Origin: Cristatella mucedo
Taxonomy: Eukaryota > Bryozoa > Phylactolaemata > Cristatellidae
Length of the DNA: 64,000 bases
Direction: 5' to 3'
NCBI GenBank assembly: GCA_009760855.2
Contig: WPIO01000003.1
Location: 6,324,501-6,388,500, forward strand
The notes under the pieces are model-generated. The model saw only the letters and a program-made list of their open reading frames with translations. It had not been told where the DNA came from and did not search any database. Below are positions 10,768 to 22,797 of the stretch, one piece after another (position 1 is the first letter of the stretch; each line of letters starts with the position of its first letter). The position numbers were made by a program, and so were the translations under genes.

Positions 10768-13039
10768 TTGAGCAGTCGCGATGCTGAAGAAGCTCAGACA
10801 ATCACAACAACTGAAAAAGGCGGGAAATGTGGGAAGGTGAAAAGGTGTGAAGTTTTCTTGTATCAGTTACTGTCGTATTTCCATCCGTAAAGTTGAATTC
10901 CTTGGGGGCGTACATGTCGGTAGCTCAGAATTTGACTTTCTACGACCCAGATATTTAATTGGGGCGTAGAGGCTTCTTTTCTGACAAGAAAACCTTTGCT
11001 TTCTTTTCTCATCCACGTCTGTGAAAATGGAGCATGAATCTGTGGTATCTCCTCGTTGCGTGGCTTAGTGCTCTCTCCTGAAGATGGCTGATCCATTTCG
11101 GGGGGGGGGCAGCAACGGGCATTTCTGAGCTGTGCCACAGTATGATAACGAGCAGCTTCCTTTCGAGAGTTGTCTTAGAGGATTCGCTCGTGAAATGATA
11201 CACTCAGGGCTCTCATTAAGCCAAAAGCACTTGCCTGTTCATGCTTGTAAGGCCGGGCACATCTTTAAAGGTGCTTTCATCGAGGATTTTTTCTTTCGTC
11301 TTGGTTACTGTCCACCCACATGGAAAATTTCATGTTCTGGATGCAAGCAGGCGCTTATTGTATATTAATCGAAGACTGACTATTTACTATTCTCTGAATC
11401 TTCAGCCACATTTTCAGACACCTTTACTGTGGTATCCATATTGATAGTTCTTTTTATGTAGGGGTATTTACACCTCACCCTCACTTCACCAATTTGGCTA
11501 GGGTAACAATGAACGCGGACCTAATGACCGCGCCATGCTTGACAGCAAGGCAAGATAAGTTCGAATTATCGTTGATTTTTTCACTGCAGCTGAGACTCTG
11601 CTACAAAATAGTTATTTTCATTAGTTTTAGGTAATCGAGAATAGGAAAAACTACTTTGAAGCTAATTCAAAATTGGGATATGCTACTTTGTATTACTGTC
11701 GTTGAAGTACGCTTCTCGGCAAAAGACTCGTTTAGTAATAATACTAGCGAAGCTCGTAACTTCGTGAGGTAGTTGCAGCACTTGAACGAGCTGGTAAGCT
11801 GTCTGATGAATTCGATATCCACTGTGTAGATAAATACGTTTTGAAAGAGACATATTGTTACAGGTGCTCAAAATCAGCCCTAGTTTACAGAAACTCTCGT
11901 AAAGGCTCAAGGCGTTGACCAAAACTCAGCACTACTGCTAAGTCACAATGAGCATTGCAAAGATTCATCATTCATGCTACCTAGCCAGAGACTATCACGA
12001 AGCCGTTTCTTAGTTATTTTAATTTGGAAGTGCTAGTCGGCTATCATTCGTCAGACCAGACAGTCATAATATGGCTGATTTAATACGATGCTTTTTCATT
12101 ATAAATTCAATTATGAAGAATCCCAGACGAATCTAAAATCTTCTTTGGGTGTAACATCAAACAGGGCAGCCTAAACTAGAACAATTGACCAGCATGTCTA
12201 TGGGATAGCATCCTTGTCACTTCAGCGACTGGCTTTGCGTAATTTCTATTTTTGTTTAAAATTGTGTTATTTATCTGGCTAAAATTTAACGGACTTGCCA
12301 ATAATGCCAGCCTATTGTCTTAGGCTGCCTTTGCTACCACTTTTAGTAGCCGATTTGCATGCAAATTATCCGTGTTTTTAACCCATTGATCAGAGAATCC
12401 TGCTTTCTACAGTACTACATCTGATTCCAAAGAAGTATGGCATGCTGACCGTGATGGAAGAGCCGTCAAGCAGCAATTCCAGTGCCACCTCGGCAGAAGG
12501 GCCTGATAGATTATGGCGGTAACAACCAGTTAATGAAAGGACGGATCCTGAAGAAACCGTGCTTACTTTTGACCTTCAGACCGCTTGCTTGGTGTGACGT
12601 CTTGAACCTGTAAAGCTTTGAGATAGAGGTATTCCAGAGCTGTGTTCACTTGCACGACAGATATGCTTTCCTTATTCTAAAGGAAACTTCCTCAACTTCA
12701 GCCACCTACTAAGATTGGATAGGTAAGCCTAAATAAATGTTATATATATTACCAGCAAATTGTATTGTCCTTTTAAATATCACGTCATGCTACTTGTTCC
12801 TTAGTAAAATTGTTGACTGACATTGCATTTCGCTCACAAGAGAAAGGTTCTATGGTTGTGCCGATCAAGCACTATATTATATATATTACTATATTATATT
12901 ATATTATACTATAATATATATTATTTAGATCTATTATGAATCGGCCCATCGAGCTGAAATACATACAATCAATTTGATACAGAGCTATCTTCATAGAATA
13001 TCTACATCTCAATTCCAACGTTACTGATACAATAAGTTT
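10768..13039. other. Unassigned sequence with AT-rich simple repeat
   Basis: No gene or named repeat was recognised. A run of ten G lies near 11,100 and an ATATT-type AT-rich repeat at about 12,871-12,926. Overlapping frames on the two strands at 10,863-11,444 show no domain. Confidence 0.4.
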
Positions 13040-14085
13040 CAAACTCCTGACATACTGCTAAGTTTTCTCACCAAAATTCTCGCCGAGCACAATCTAGGCT
13101 TTTACTTCTATGCCATTGACACTCACCTGTACTTTGCTTTTCTATGCTTTGATCCCTCCCATTATTCAAGCGCCTCGATTCTTTTAACTTTCTTGCTCGA
13201 TATTTTGCTGAAAGTCTCTTCAGGATGGCAGCAAACCTCTTTATAATTTCCTTGTAAGGAACTTACAACGTATATGCACACCTAATGTAAGCCAGAAACT
13301 ATTAAGTGCCACGCTTAAGATTTGGCTTTGCCAGCAAAGTTGAATTCACCCCTGTTCGAACTTAAGGTGTCCTTACCCTCGTGATCTTTTACTAGACGAT
13401 CAATTACGCCCTAGATCAGTCGGCCAACTTTAGCTGCTTAACACTGCTCAGGTTCGGGTCTGCTTATATAGAGATAGCACATCCAAGTTTGTCCTCGCAT
13501 TTTGAAATCCCGTCTTGGATTCTGAAATCACTGCTGCTGGTTTGCCTGCATGTAAAGGCATATAGGCCGATAAGAGCTTACAATTGGTGAAAAACTCTGA
13601 AGCTTGTCAGTCGTGAGCATCGCCATCTCCACAATACACCTCTTTTCGCTGACTTGCCCTCTCTTCCAATAAAGCAGTGCATTGACGTCAAGGTTTTTTC
13701 ACTCACTTTTAGGCCCTTTCATTATCTGGCTCCATCAGCCTACGTACCATATTAACCAGACTATAGATGGCACCACCCCCTGTTCTAACTCTAATCGTTT
13801 AGTTATGTCTCGAACAAACCGTAAATTGTTTGAGACTTTTTTCCTCCTTTTTCCCTCGAAGAATGGAACTCATCACGACTAACGTCATCACTAACTAGAC
13901 GGAATATGAAATAATAGCTAAAAATTAGGGCACATATATTGTGGCATTTGTACCACTGGTAAATTATCCTTTATTTCCTGAGTGCTCCTACCATTTCACT
14001 AATCACTATGAAGTCACGCCTACTTTTAAGTGCTCGATATGTACCTAGAAAGAAATTGAGGTCTCTGAGCGAGCTCTATAAATGA
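13040..14085 (+). mobile_element. LINE-A 3' half, heavily decayed
   Basis: It begins within the RT at the text for AEHNLGF-x-FYA, where the YADD site is lost (YAIDTH). It continues through the thumb and the PLFADLPSLPIKQ-like block (13,640-13,680) and ends with the tail CCTAGAAAGAAATTGAGG...GCTCTATAAATGA at about 14,040-14,085. There are many frameshifts. Confidence 0.75.
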
Positions 14086-15494
14086 TACGATCGTTTGTTT
14101 TTGTCACATACTGAGAGCACTCTAAATGGAATAAATCCAGATCAATCATCGAGAAAGCATGTTGTGAAATTGTATACAATTTTTTAGGTTTACTGTAAAG
14201 TCCATTTACTTGTTTAGCTTCTCCGGTTTTAATATATACTAATTGATCTTGGTATATTGTTACAAATTTCCTCGTTATTAGGCTCCTCAAACGTGAAATA
14301 CCTAGACTGTTTTTTCCGAACTTTGCAGCGTTTCTTGATCATAGCAAGTGCTTAGTTAGAAAAGAAGGTAAAATTGTATTCGCCTATGAACTATCTTGCT
14401 CTGGGTTGGCAAAATAGGTTCAGGCACAATGGTTGCTTCGGGATGCATCTCAGGCATTTCATTGGTAACTGGCGATGGCTTAGAAATTTGCATGGCGATG
14501 TTATCATGCTGAGCTAAAACTGCAAAAAGAAATGTTTGCGTCTGCAAAGTACCCTATTTAAAGCTAATCAGTATATTGTATAAAATCTTTTGCACAAAAT
14601 AGAAGTAAGTCCTATTTAATTTGCACTTCAAAATATTTGAAGAAAAAATTAAGTGGAAATTGTATTTTTCAGGCGGTTTATAACTCACTGCAAGAGCCTA
14701 AAACCGATACGGAAAGTAATTTAATTCGTGGAATGACCACCATGTGGACCCAAACAATTTGAAAAACTTCATGCCATTAGCCCATTCACAACCCAGAGAA
14801 CCCAATGTGACCACGAGCGATGCTGACGAGCAGGAAATCTTTCCTTTAGCCCAATATTCGCAGTGTAATTGCATACTTTATGCACATTGCTGCCGAGTTG
14901 TCTAATGTCTTCGGAGTCTTCCTTATTACAATCTTCCTTGGAGCACCAAAGTTCATTGTAAGAACGAAGATTGCGGCAACCACGTCTATAACTCCCAAGC
15001 ATGAAATGAAACACTGGCTGCCATCGGCTTCACCTTCCAATACAGATGTCAGAAAGTCACGAATTCTTATTTTATAGAAAATTCTAATACTATTGGCGAT
15101 AATTATGCAAAATGATTGTGGTGTAAAGTTAGGTTACGTTCTGTTTCCACAACACTCGTGTGTGGAAAAGGGTTTTATTAGACTTCAGGAAATGTGCTGC
15201 ACCTTTTGCTCTGCACTCGCTAGACGTAGGAATTACATTGCATCGAAAAAGAATAGTCTACATATTAATGCACACAGTCTTGTGTCAATGGTAACGTACA
15301 TTTAGCTTTCCTTTGATATAATACCTGCTGGGAATAACGGCCCAAATCAGCCAAGCAACATCAAGCGGCTAGCAGTAAGTGAAGCCAAAATCCATTATTT
15401 GGCTTGTATTGTATAGGCTCATTGCTGTAGACTTGTCGTCAACGTCGAATCTCGAAGCTTCAAAAAGTACTCAGTGCTATACTGTGGGAGAAAG
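14086..15494. other. Downstream flank of CTHRC1-like gene 3
   Basis: Minus-strand frames at 14,356-14,547 and 14,769-15,040 have some splice-like borders but no recognised domain and no consistent intron phase with gene 3, so they are not called. On the minus strand an AATAAA (plus-strand 15,174-15,179) lies about 320 bases past the gene 3 stop codon and could be its polyadenylation signal. Confidence 0.35.
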
Positions 15495-15676
15495 TCAAGG
15501 GCATGAGAATGGATTGGCGCATGTAACTCTGGAGTCTGGTTGCACCTCGTCGACGATTATGTGCATAGTAGAACCCCAACCAGTGTAACAATCAAAGACT
15601 CCGAAGCCCGAACACGTTCCAACGTTGTAGCCGATAGAGTAAGAGCCAGAGGTCAGGCCATAGCAGACGCCATCAA
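15495..15676 (-). CDS. CTHRC1-like gene 3, last exon
   Basis: The exon codes for the second half of a CTHRC1-type C-terminal domain, found in secreted extracellular-matrix glycoproteins. After the acceptor TTTCAG it reads DGVCYGLTSGSYSIGY, then NVGTCSGFGVFDCYTGW, then STMHIIVDEV and a short tail to a TGA at 15,495. This follows vertebrate CTHRC1 block for block (VEGLC-x-G...WVGTCSD...STGW...IIIEEL). Family cysteines are kept, and one extra Cys lies before YTGW. The exon starts with two bases of a split codon (phase 1), which matches the phase 1 end of the exon at 16,136-16,328; the 458-base intron between them is short. Alternative: a related secreted protein not orthologous to CTHRC1 itself. 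Confidence 0.85.
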
Positions 15677-16135
15677 CTGAAACGAGTTGAATGATTCCTG
15701 ACTTGAAGTAGCCACTGTTAGAGCTGGAATTCTAAATTAGTACTGCATTCACATTGAAATCGTTTGGGATTTTAATAACAATTTGTTGGCAAGTGACTGC
15801 TGAACGAAGAACTTCAGGAAGGTCTTCAAGGTCGCTCAGCTGTTAACAAATAGGTACGTTTTAGTCATACTTGCATTCGCGGGCTAAGCAAATGACTTTA
15901 AAATTAGCTTTAGATTAAAGCAGCTACTAAAGACTTTTAGACTTCGGAAGTCAAACCTACAAAAGTAAATAAAAAAAGAAAACGTTCGACAATTCCGAGA
16001 CCGCGTTCAGGCTAGTTTGCATATTCCCAATCAAAGTCATCTATGATTGAGATCGATGCCTAAATATTTTGATACCGAGCTAGTAATGCTACAATCTCGG
16101 TCAAAACCACTTGGTCCTGAGACACTGCAACTTAC

Positions 16136-16328
16136 TGACTCCGGGATTGTGATATTCGACGGCTGTCCCTGCGTATGAAATTCCTTCTATTGGTCCTGGG
16201 TTAGTGCACTCTCCTCCGTTAATAGTAAAGAACCATCGGCAACATCCGCCGTTTCCATAGACTCTGGTAGTCCCGACCGTTCGTACGTGAAGCCCGCTGG
16301 TGTCAGACAGCTTGCTGTAGGTTACAGC
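16136..16328 (-). CDS. CTHRC1-like gene 3, first half-domain exon
   Basis: Acceptor ATTACAG leads into a 193-base exon starting in phase 0 and ending in phase 1 at GTAAGT. The product reads AVTYSKLSDTSGLHVRTVG, then GNGGCCRWFFTINGGECTN, then PGPIEGISYAGTAVEY. These are the recognised CTHRC1 blocks: TF-x-K-x-R-S...LRV, the CC-x-RW-x-FT-x-NG-x-EC core and PIE-x-I-x-Y. All expected cysteines (CC and C) are present. With the exon at 15,495-15,676 it completes one domain of about 120 residues. The upstream exons that should carry a signal peptide were not found with confidence; a tiny candidate lies at 19,080-19,123. Confidence 0.85.
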
Positions 16329-16473
16329 CTGTAATACAAATTCTTGAAAGCATATAATAATTGCACCAGAGAAGCTGTCACCACTATATACGCATATATA
16401 TTCGAATCTTACGAGGTCATACCTTTAGTAATCAAGACAGCCTGAATGTTAGATTGAGACAACATGAGACACA

Positions 16474-16560
16474 AAGAGAGATAGAGAGAGAGGGAGAGAG
16501 AGAGTAAGAGTGAGGGAGTGCGAGAGAGCAAGAGAGTGCGAGGGAGAGAGAGAGAGTGAG
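16474..16560 (+). repeat. GA-rich microsatellite
   Basis: About 87 bases of imperfect GA repeats with GGGA and GTAAGA interruptions, lying in the presumed intron just upstream of gene 3's first recognised domain exon. Confidence 0.9.
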
Positions 16561-16867
16561 AAACAAGCGAAGGCTGTTAGTCAAAAGGGATAGCTGCAAT
16601 AGGAAGTAGTGGGCGTCCCCAATATCCCCAAGTGTTGAGTTTTGAGAATATTTTCACTGCGGTATTTCCATCACCAAAGTGCAAATAATGTGTTATCTTC
16701 TAGGTTTCGATTGTAGATATGCCCTCTCGAAGCGACAGCCACGTCCATGCAAGAAATCCATCACTTTTGTCTCGCACGCTTGGCTCTTGCTTAAGCTTTG
16801 CGTTTTCTCCAGCGTAACATCGTCCCCATATCATAACCGGGCCTTTAAATCTAACGTCCTTCATAAA

Positions 16868-17095
16868 AACCAAGAAAATAATAATAATCATACATTTGTA
16901 TAGCACCCTCAGAGAAGTGAATCTCTTTTAGGCACTTTACAGATGCTGCTTATAAAGCACTACCAAATGGTCGGAGATAACATCGGCATGAAGCAGGCAA
17001 AAGTTGTGGAATGTTTGCATGGACATACACACGAAGTAGGAATCACGTTGACCAACTAAATGCTGTTACAAAAACTTGTGTTTTACGATCCTTAA
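16868..17095 (-). mobile_element. LINE-A 3' end
   Basis: Minus-strand LINE-A tail only: an ATT repeat at about 16,878-16,888, the hairpin sequence AGAGATTCACTTCTCTGAGG and about 180 bases of 3' UTR (TAGTTGGTCAACGTGATTCC region). Strongly 5' truncated. Confidence 0.7.
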
Positions 17096-17204
17096 GGTAA
17101 GCCTGCTTTATAGATTTTTGCAATGAAATGTTTCTTCAACTATAAATCCGATATCTCTTTACAATGAGCGTATATTCTTCATCTTTTACCTCTGTTCTTA
17201 TATA

Positions 17205-17500
17205 GCTGTTCTCTTCTTCCGCTTAAAGACGGTTTGCAGCAGAAGCTGTAGCTCTGCAGATCCTAGACTGCGGAACTCGCTTCCTCAGTCCTGGCTCAAC
17301 GACAACTACCCTCCTGCTGCCGACGATGGCTCAACCTTTTCAGCGGTCCTGAGCTGCTACTTCCATGCTACTCACTACTTTAACTGCTCTCCTGACTCTG
17401 CTATCCTTCCCACTTTTAGTTGTCTGCGTGGGATGAAGTCTGTTGGCCACCGAATGCTACCGTTAGTGCGCTATACAAAAAGCTCCTGCGTAACACCCAC
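17205..17500 (+). mobile_element. LINE-B ORF end fragment
   Basis: Plus-strand text reads RNSLPQSWLND-NYPPAADDG followed by STFSAVLSCYFHATHY and ends in CTATACAAAAAGCTCCTGCG-TAACACCCAC. The same 3' terminal coding region and end recur at 24.1, 37.2, 50.0 and 52.4 kb, defining the LINE-B family. Confidence 0.7.
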
Positions 17501-18204
17501 TAACACCAACAAGGGAGGGGCTTTCGCTCAGTAGGGCGGGGGGGGGCTGCCGAGAGCCCCCTGCACCCCTCTGACTCCGCTGCTTAGTAACCACGTAGCC
17601 GCCTCCAAAGACAAGCGCCGTTAAACATTTCACCGCCTTTCGCACTTACCTCTGTCGCCACACTCTCGAGCCTGCATGAAGCAAGTTCCTTATGTGGTGC
17701 GTACATTCTGTCACAGGGACGCTAATAGTGGTATAGTATTTAGGCGATTCCTTGAGAGTTGCCGGTTGGGTGAGCGTGCTGCTGCTCGGAGCTTTGACCT
17801 CTTGAGGCCCAGCACAAATTTAGCCCGGATTTGATACCTTCCCACGGTGCTCTCTCTTTGGCGCACCCCACCAGACACTCTAGAAAGAGTGTGCAGCAAT
17901 TACTGCAGTGGCGGTGTAAAGGAGCCCTTCCAGGTGGCGTGCCATAGGTACTGTGCTACTTGTAGGAGCTGGGTCTCGCGAATCGAGTTGTGAGCCCGTT
18001 TAGCAGCAGGACTCTCGGTCGGTGTCAGGATCTCTATAAAAAGTTGCGTAAATCTTTTGAGAAAAAAGCTAAAGGATGTTTATTGGTTATGGTTTAATGC
18101 CGACCTTCGGGCTTTTAGAATTTAGGACTGGCATCCTGTAGACGAAAATGGGGATCCTGTCAGGACGGTCCAGCTTCAGGGCGGTGAGCATTCAATCTCC
18201 CCCT
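17501..18204. other. GC-richer unassigned sequence
   Basis: This stretch is clearly richer in GC than its surroundings and has a run of ten G near 17,540. Minus-strand frames at 17,463-17,645 and 17,711-17,899 are open but low-complexity or unrecognised. Nothing supports a specific gene. Confidence 0.35.
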
Positions 18205-18440
18205 CTTGATAATAATAATAATAATAATAATAAATTTACATAGCGATCTCATAGAAATGTATCTCTCTTTATTCATTCAACAGACACTGCGTATAAAGCA
18301 TCACCAAATGATAGATGTAACATTCGCAAGCAGCAGGCATTGTGTCAGCAGGTACATGCAAACGTAACACAAATCACAAACACCCGCCAAATGCTGTAAT
18401 AAAAAGTTGCGTCTAAAGCTTCTTTTAAATGCCTTCATGT
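18205..18440 (-). mobile_element. LINE-A 3' end with long ATA tail
   Basis: The tail is a run of about eight ATA/TAT units at 18,207-18,231, followed on the minus strand by the degenerate hairpin region and roughly 200 bases of 3' UTR (AGCATTTGGCGGGTGTTTGT). Only the 3' end was kept. Confidence 0.7.
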
Positions 18441-19079
18441 CAAGCTGAGCTGCTAGCCAGTGCGCTTACAAGAGGGCGGGGTGAGGAGTGGAGTAAGCGC
18501 CCCTCGGGGAAGCACCCAAAAATGAATCGGTCTCCAGAGAAATATTCAAAGCAGTCCTATGGCGGCGTGCTGGGGACCGGGCAGAATGCAGCGTGCCTGT
18601 GGTGGGGGGGGCCAAAATTAACAAGAAATTCGGCAGGCTCTGAATTTTCTTAATTAGGTTTGAAATGAGTTCACTCACTCGATGAACGGAGGCGACGTAC
18701 TGATGTTAACAACAGTTAATCCGAATGAATTTTACGGTTGAGTGCAGAGCTTTACTCACTCTGTCCTGACGTGACTCTTTGGTCGGACAATTAATAACTT
18801 TCGTAAGGTTACAAAATCCTTTTTGTTAGCAGCCACAAATCGATAGAGGACTTACACCTTCTATCGGGGCTTATTAGGATAAGCTTGGGGTGGTACCAGT
18901 CGCTAAAAGTAGCAAGTAATATTGCCTTCATTTAAGCCGAGCTAAAGTAGCGACGTTACATTACACAGGTTTCCTTATGTGCAGCGGATACTTTTGGATT
19001 TACCTCCTGTCGTCCTACGGAGCCACGGGGACAGGGACAGCGAAAATAAATTGCATGACGTCACACTGTGGCTACTTAC
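18441..19079. other. Unassigned sequence
   Basis: Frames at 18,429-18,678 on both strands mirror each other in a GC-richer patch; no domain was recognised. The rest shows nothing. Confidence 0.35.
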
Positions 19080-19123
19080 AGCTAAGCCTGCATAGATATA
19101 GATTACATGGCTTGCAGTGTCAA
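19080..19123 (-). CDS. Possible tiny upstream exon of gene 3
   Basis: A very good acceptor (TTTTGAATTGGTTCCTACAG) and a GTAAGT donor enclose only 44 bases. The open frame reads DTASHVIYIYAGLA. It enters in phase 1 and leaves in phase 0, the same phases as the upstream exons of genes 1 and 2, and would join in frame to the exon at 16,136-16,328. It is about half as long as those exons and lacks their cysteine, so it may be chance. Confidence 0.25.
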
Positions 19124-20689
19124 CTGTAGGAACCAATTCAAAAGAGACAGCTCTCAAAAGGCGATTTTCTCTAGAGGTCTAAACAGAATTTTTGTATTTC
19201 ACTGAAATTTTTTAATCTCAACAGAGCTGCATTCAAGAATACCTCAATTAAAATCTGCCCCGAGTCCCGAGGCTTTGCCTAAAAGAATCGTTTTAATGCG
19301 ATTTCCTCGGAGAGTTGAAATCAAAACCAAGTTATCGTAGTTTCAAATAAAAGCATGCAATACCCAGGTAAGACTTCTAATAGTTAAACCATCGTGTCTT
19401 TACTTTGACGCAATCTTCTCCTAATATTTTTATGCATCTGATAATGTGACTTATTATTTAAAAATTTGATTTTACGTTAATTTTTTTAATTATAAGGTCG
19501 TCTGAACCCTTATTATTGACCCTGAAGTTCAAGCACAAAGTCTCGCGCAGCATTCATTGGCGATAGTCAAAGGTAGTTCTGGATTAGAAATGTCTCACAC
19601 GGTCCAAGCTAGTGTAATTGGCAGCTAAGACACAAAAGCATTTATTGGCCAAAGTAATATTTCGCTTGGCTTGGACTCACCATGAGTTTGCCGACGTCAA
19701 TATCACTTTCAAAGAGGTACCACCACCAGTGTTGAATGTTAAAAAAAGGAAGCTTAAACACACTTCCACCAGCAGTAGTTACTACCAAAAATATGGAATA
19801 GTTACTTGATTTAAGAAAGTTATATATCGGTACCTGAGTAAGGGAATGTTGTATTTACCGGCAAGGCTACGCTGCGATGCATGCAATTTGTGGGATGCGA
19901 CGAAGAAGTGACAACATTGCCCTAATCGTGCATTTAAGATTGAGGTCTTTTCTAGCAATGACTTGACAGTCGGATAGCATGGCGTTCACTGGCAGTGCTT
20001 CCTCGACATTCGTCGACAATCTTTTCGATAAAGTGGTGTGACCTGTGTGCGTGTACGTGTTCTACTAGTACGTGTTATACTTCTAAGCTGCCCTTCACCA
20101 CTGCATGCGATACGAGAGATAGGGTGTTTCCCTAAGTTTATTTGGACTTCTTAAGTTGATCAAAATACAGTGACCCACATCCCAAGCCATTGTATTCCTT
20201 TAAACCTCATCAGATACATCATTAGAACAACTTCATCATTTATCAAACTATCTACGGCTACATCTACAGAATTCAAGCGAATTGAATTTAATCAAACTAT
20301 TGTTACATCAGCATAATGAGACAAAAACTGTTTAACTAAGCATCACTATTGACTTAAAATATCTTTATTTCAATAATTGTTGATTGATCAGAAAATAGTT
20401 CTACTCTTAGGTTTGGTATAAGGCTTTCATCTCTATCGCAGAAAAATACTATAAATATTAACAAAGTCTAAATGTTCGGTTTCCCGTGTGCTCTTAGACT
20501 GAAGAACTACCTAGCCTAAGTAGCATCACTACTAATTAAAAGAGTGAAAGTTAGAAAAGCATCGCCTTTGGAAAAAAACTTACTTTCTGGATACAGGCAT
20601 AGTCATTTTTTTTACTTTTTAGTTAATAGTTAATAGGCATCTATTCGACAGGCTAGCGCGCTTTAGCTAAATTGAAAATGAGTTATAAA
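19124..20689. other. Unassigned AT-rich intergenic or intronic sequence
   Basis: No repeat family, tRNA-like box or exon with convincing borders was seen. The plus frame at 19,618-19,809 has no recognised motif. Confidence 0.4.
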
Positions 20690-20830
20690 TATATATATAT
20701 ATAATTCAATTGTATAGTGCTTCAAGCGAATTTTCAGACCCTTTAAATATACCACAGAGGTTGAACCAGTGACCTCGGTCGCCCATGGCGAGCATCTATT
20801 ATGCCGGGGCAAGCCTTTGTTTATTTTGCT
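20690..20830 (-). mobile_element. Degenerate tRNA-derived SINE with AT tail
   Basis: A short TA repeat (20,690-20,703) is followed on the minus strand by a decayed SINE tail (AGCACTATACAATTGAATT) and a B-box-like GGTTCAACCTCTG. The A-box is hard to see. It is a diverged member of the SINE family at 23.5 and 31.6 kb. Confidence 0.45.
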
Positions 20831-22625
20831 AAATTATTACGGTAACTTTCTCGAAACAAAAATATTTGCTAGGTTTTCTAAATTTGCTCACGTTCGTGCG
20901 TTCTAATTGGCTATTCTTTCTTCAGCTCTCTTATCACGACATTTCTTTACTCTGAGTGCAACGTTTATACTGCTTGCTGAATCTGGGTGATTCTCGTAGC
21001 TTGAGTAACTGTTCAAATCAAGGGGAATACTTACGCTTATTTAATTTCCTCAAATCCTACGATTAGGAGGCACTTCACTCCTAATAACACTCGGTAACGT
21101 CATTCTTATTTTGACAGATGTAGATTACGATAGATAGACGAGACAGCAATTTTGGAACGGCAACTTGCTCATGCGGCTGTAAAGTAAAATTAGATGACTT
21201 AAAAGCTACATTTATACTGTGCCGGAAGACCTGGAACCGCTCTCATTCCTAGACGCAGTGTGTTGTTAAGAACGTCCTGGATAATGACCCAAACCCGCGA
21301 ACTGGGCGGAAAGAGTAAGCGCCTTACCCGAGGCCAAGTCCAAGGGTTCATTTCAACTGTTGGCATTCGTGTATGGAAAATATTCTCACCGCTTCATTCT
21401 TGCTTAATAACCCAGAAACAAACTATGCTTGATGGCTTAAACCACATAAAATGTATATTCAAGGACTGCATGATAGTAGAGCAGCTGTGAGGGCAAATGA
21501 GGCTTCTGGTTTTGAATCTTCACTTTCCTAACCTTCTATGCTGGTGCTGCCTTTTTTGAAAAGGCCTCGTTTACTTGAGGCTAAATACAAAACCAAGTTA
21601 TAACAATGAACCACCAAGTGGTGTCAGTGCCGCATTGAACTATTAAAAATTTTCTGGAGAACGACTGAAATCCACGACACACAGTGCCAGAAGGGCAATC
21701 GCTGTGCCCCTTGGATTTTATCTAAAATGCATATCTCAAGAGGCATCCTTAAAATCTACTTCCGGCTCTGCACCTACTGATTAACCCTGAAAACCGTTAG
21801 GCTTGATCTGATGAGGTCGGTTATTAGCTGGTTCAAACCATTGAGAACTGATAATCGTGAAATAAACAATAAAAACCCATCTCTGCGAAGGAGATGGAGG
21901 CTTAAAGTTAACAATCCTTTAGTTTCAAAGCTGTGGTGCTGCCGACGCCTATTCTTGAATTGGTCGCATTAACATGGGCCTAAATATCAAATCAAGCTAA
22001 AAAAATGTACTACCGAATGATTTCAATGTTGCTTCACAAATCAAAATCTTTGACATTCTTTTAAGCTGCCTTCAGCATATACCATTATCAAGATATCTTT
22101 ATTTCTGAGTATCTTGAGTATTCAAGCTCAGACATGTGAATTACTGCAGTCATTGACCACAGAGGAACATTTATATTCCAATGTCATCCTCAATCTATAA
22201 AAATAGTCTGAGACCCCTCATAGCCGTTTTATCTTTAGGAACAGAGTACGGTATTCTAAGAAATAGAAGCATGACCATGCAACTAGCACATGCTTCCGGA
22301 AAATCGTTTACCAGCACGGCTGATACCGATATCTTTCTTTCTGAATTATTCGTAACATCCAAGCTCAAGCGTAAGAGTTCAGTAATCAATGAAAGCACGA
22401 TTATCTTAGGATTTCATGGTCGTCTTAAAACCAGAATCATAGGCTAAAAGACCTCAAATCCGCTTTATTTTAAAGAACTATGTACCATTTTCTTATAAAA
22501 AAAAAAAACAAACAGAACCATGCAACTATTCCTGCTAACTGATCACCAGCATAGCTCATAGGCTGCTAATAGATTTGCATAAACATTATTCGTAGTCCCA
22601 AACGTTAGCCACGTTTCCCCTTACT
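20831..22625. other. Unassigned sequence
   Basis: No gene was recognised. Open frames at 21,260-21,490 and 22,181-22,447 have antisense counterparts and no known motif. An A-rich run lies at 22,497-22,510. Confidence 0.4.
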
Positions 22626-22797
22626 GAATGAGCTTTGACTGTTCCCAGTCGATCAACGGATGCAAAATTAAGTTTCCCTGGTTTAGAGCAGCCATGGCTT
22701 CACTTCTTCATATGGCATCTACTCTCCTTCTACGACATCTACAGCTGCCGACAGAGGCAATTTTGTTTCAGCAGTCCTTAGCTGCTACTTCCATGCG
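22626..22797 (+). mobile_element. LINE-B fragment fused to LINE-A
   Basis: The text ending in CAGCAGTCCTTAGCTGCTAC-TTCCATGC matches the LINE-B coding end (CAGCGGTCCTGAGCTGCTAC). At about 22,798 it switches within a few bases to LINE-A reverse transcriptase sequence. Confidence 0.55.

Noticed and set aside
14356-15040. Minus-strand frames downstream of gene 3 as further exons
   Set aside because: No recognisable domain, no convincing donor for the first, and gene 3 already has a stop in the position seen in the other copies.
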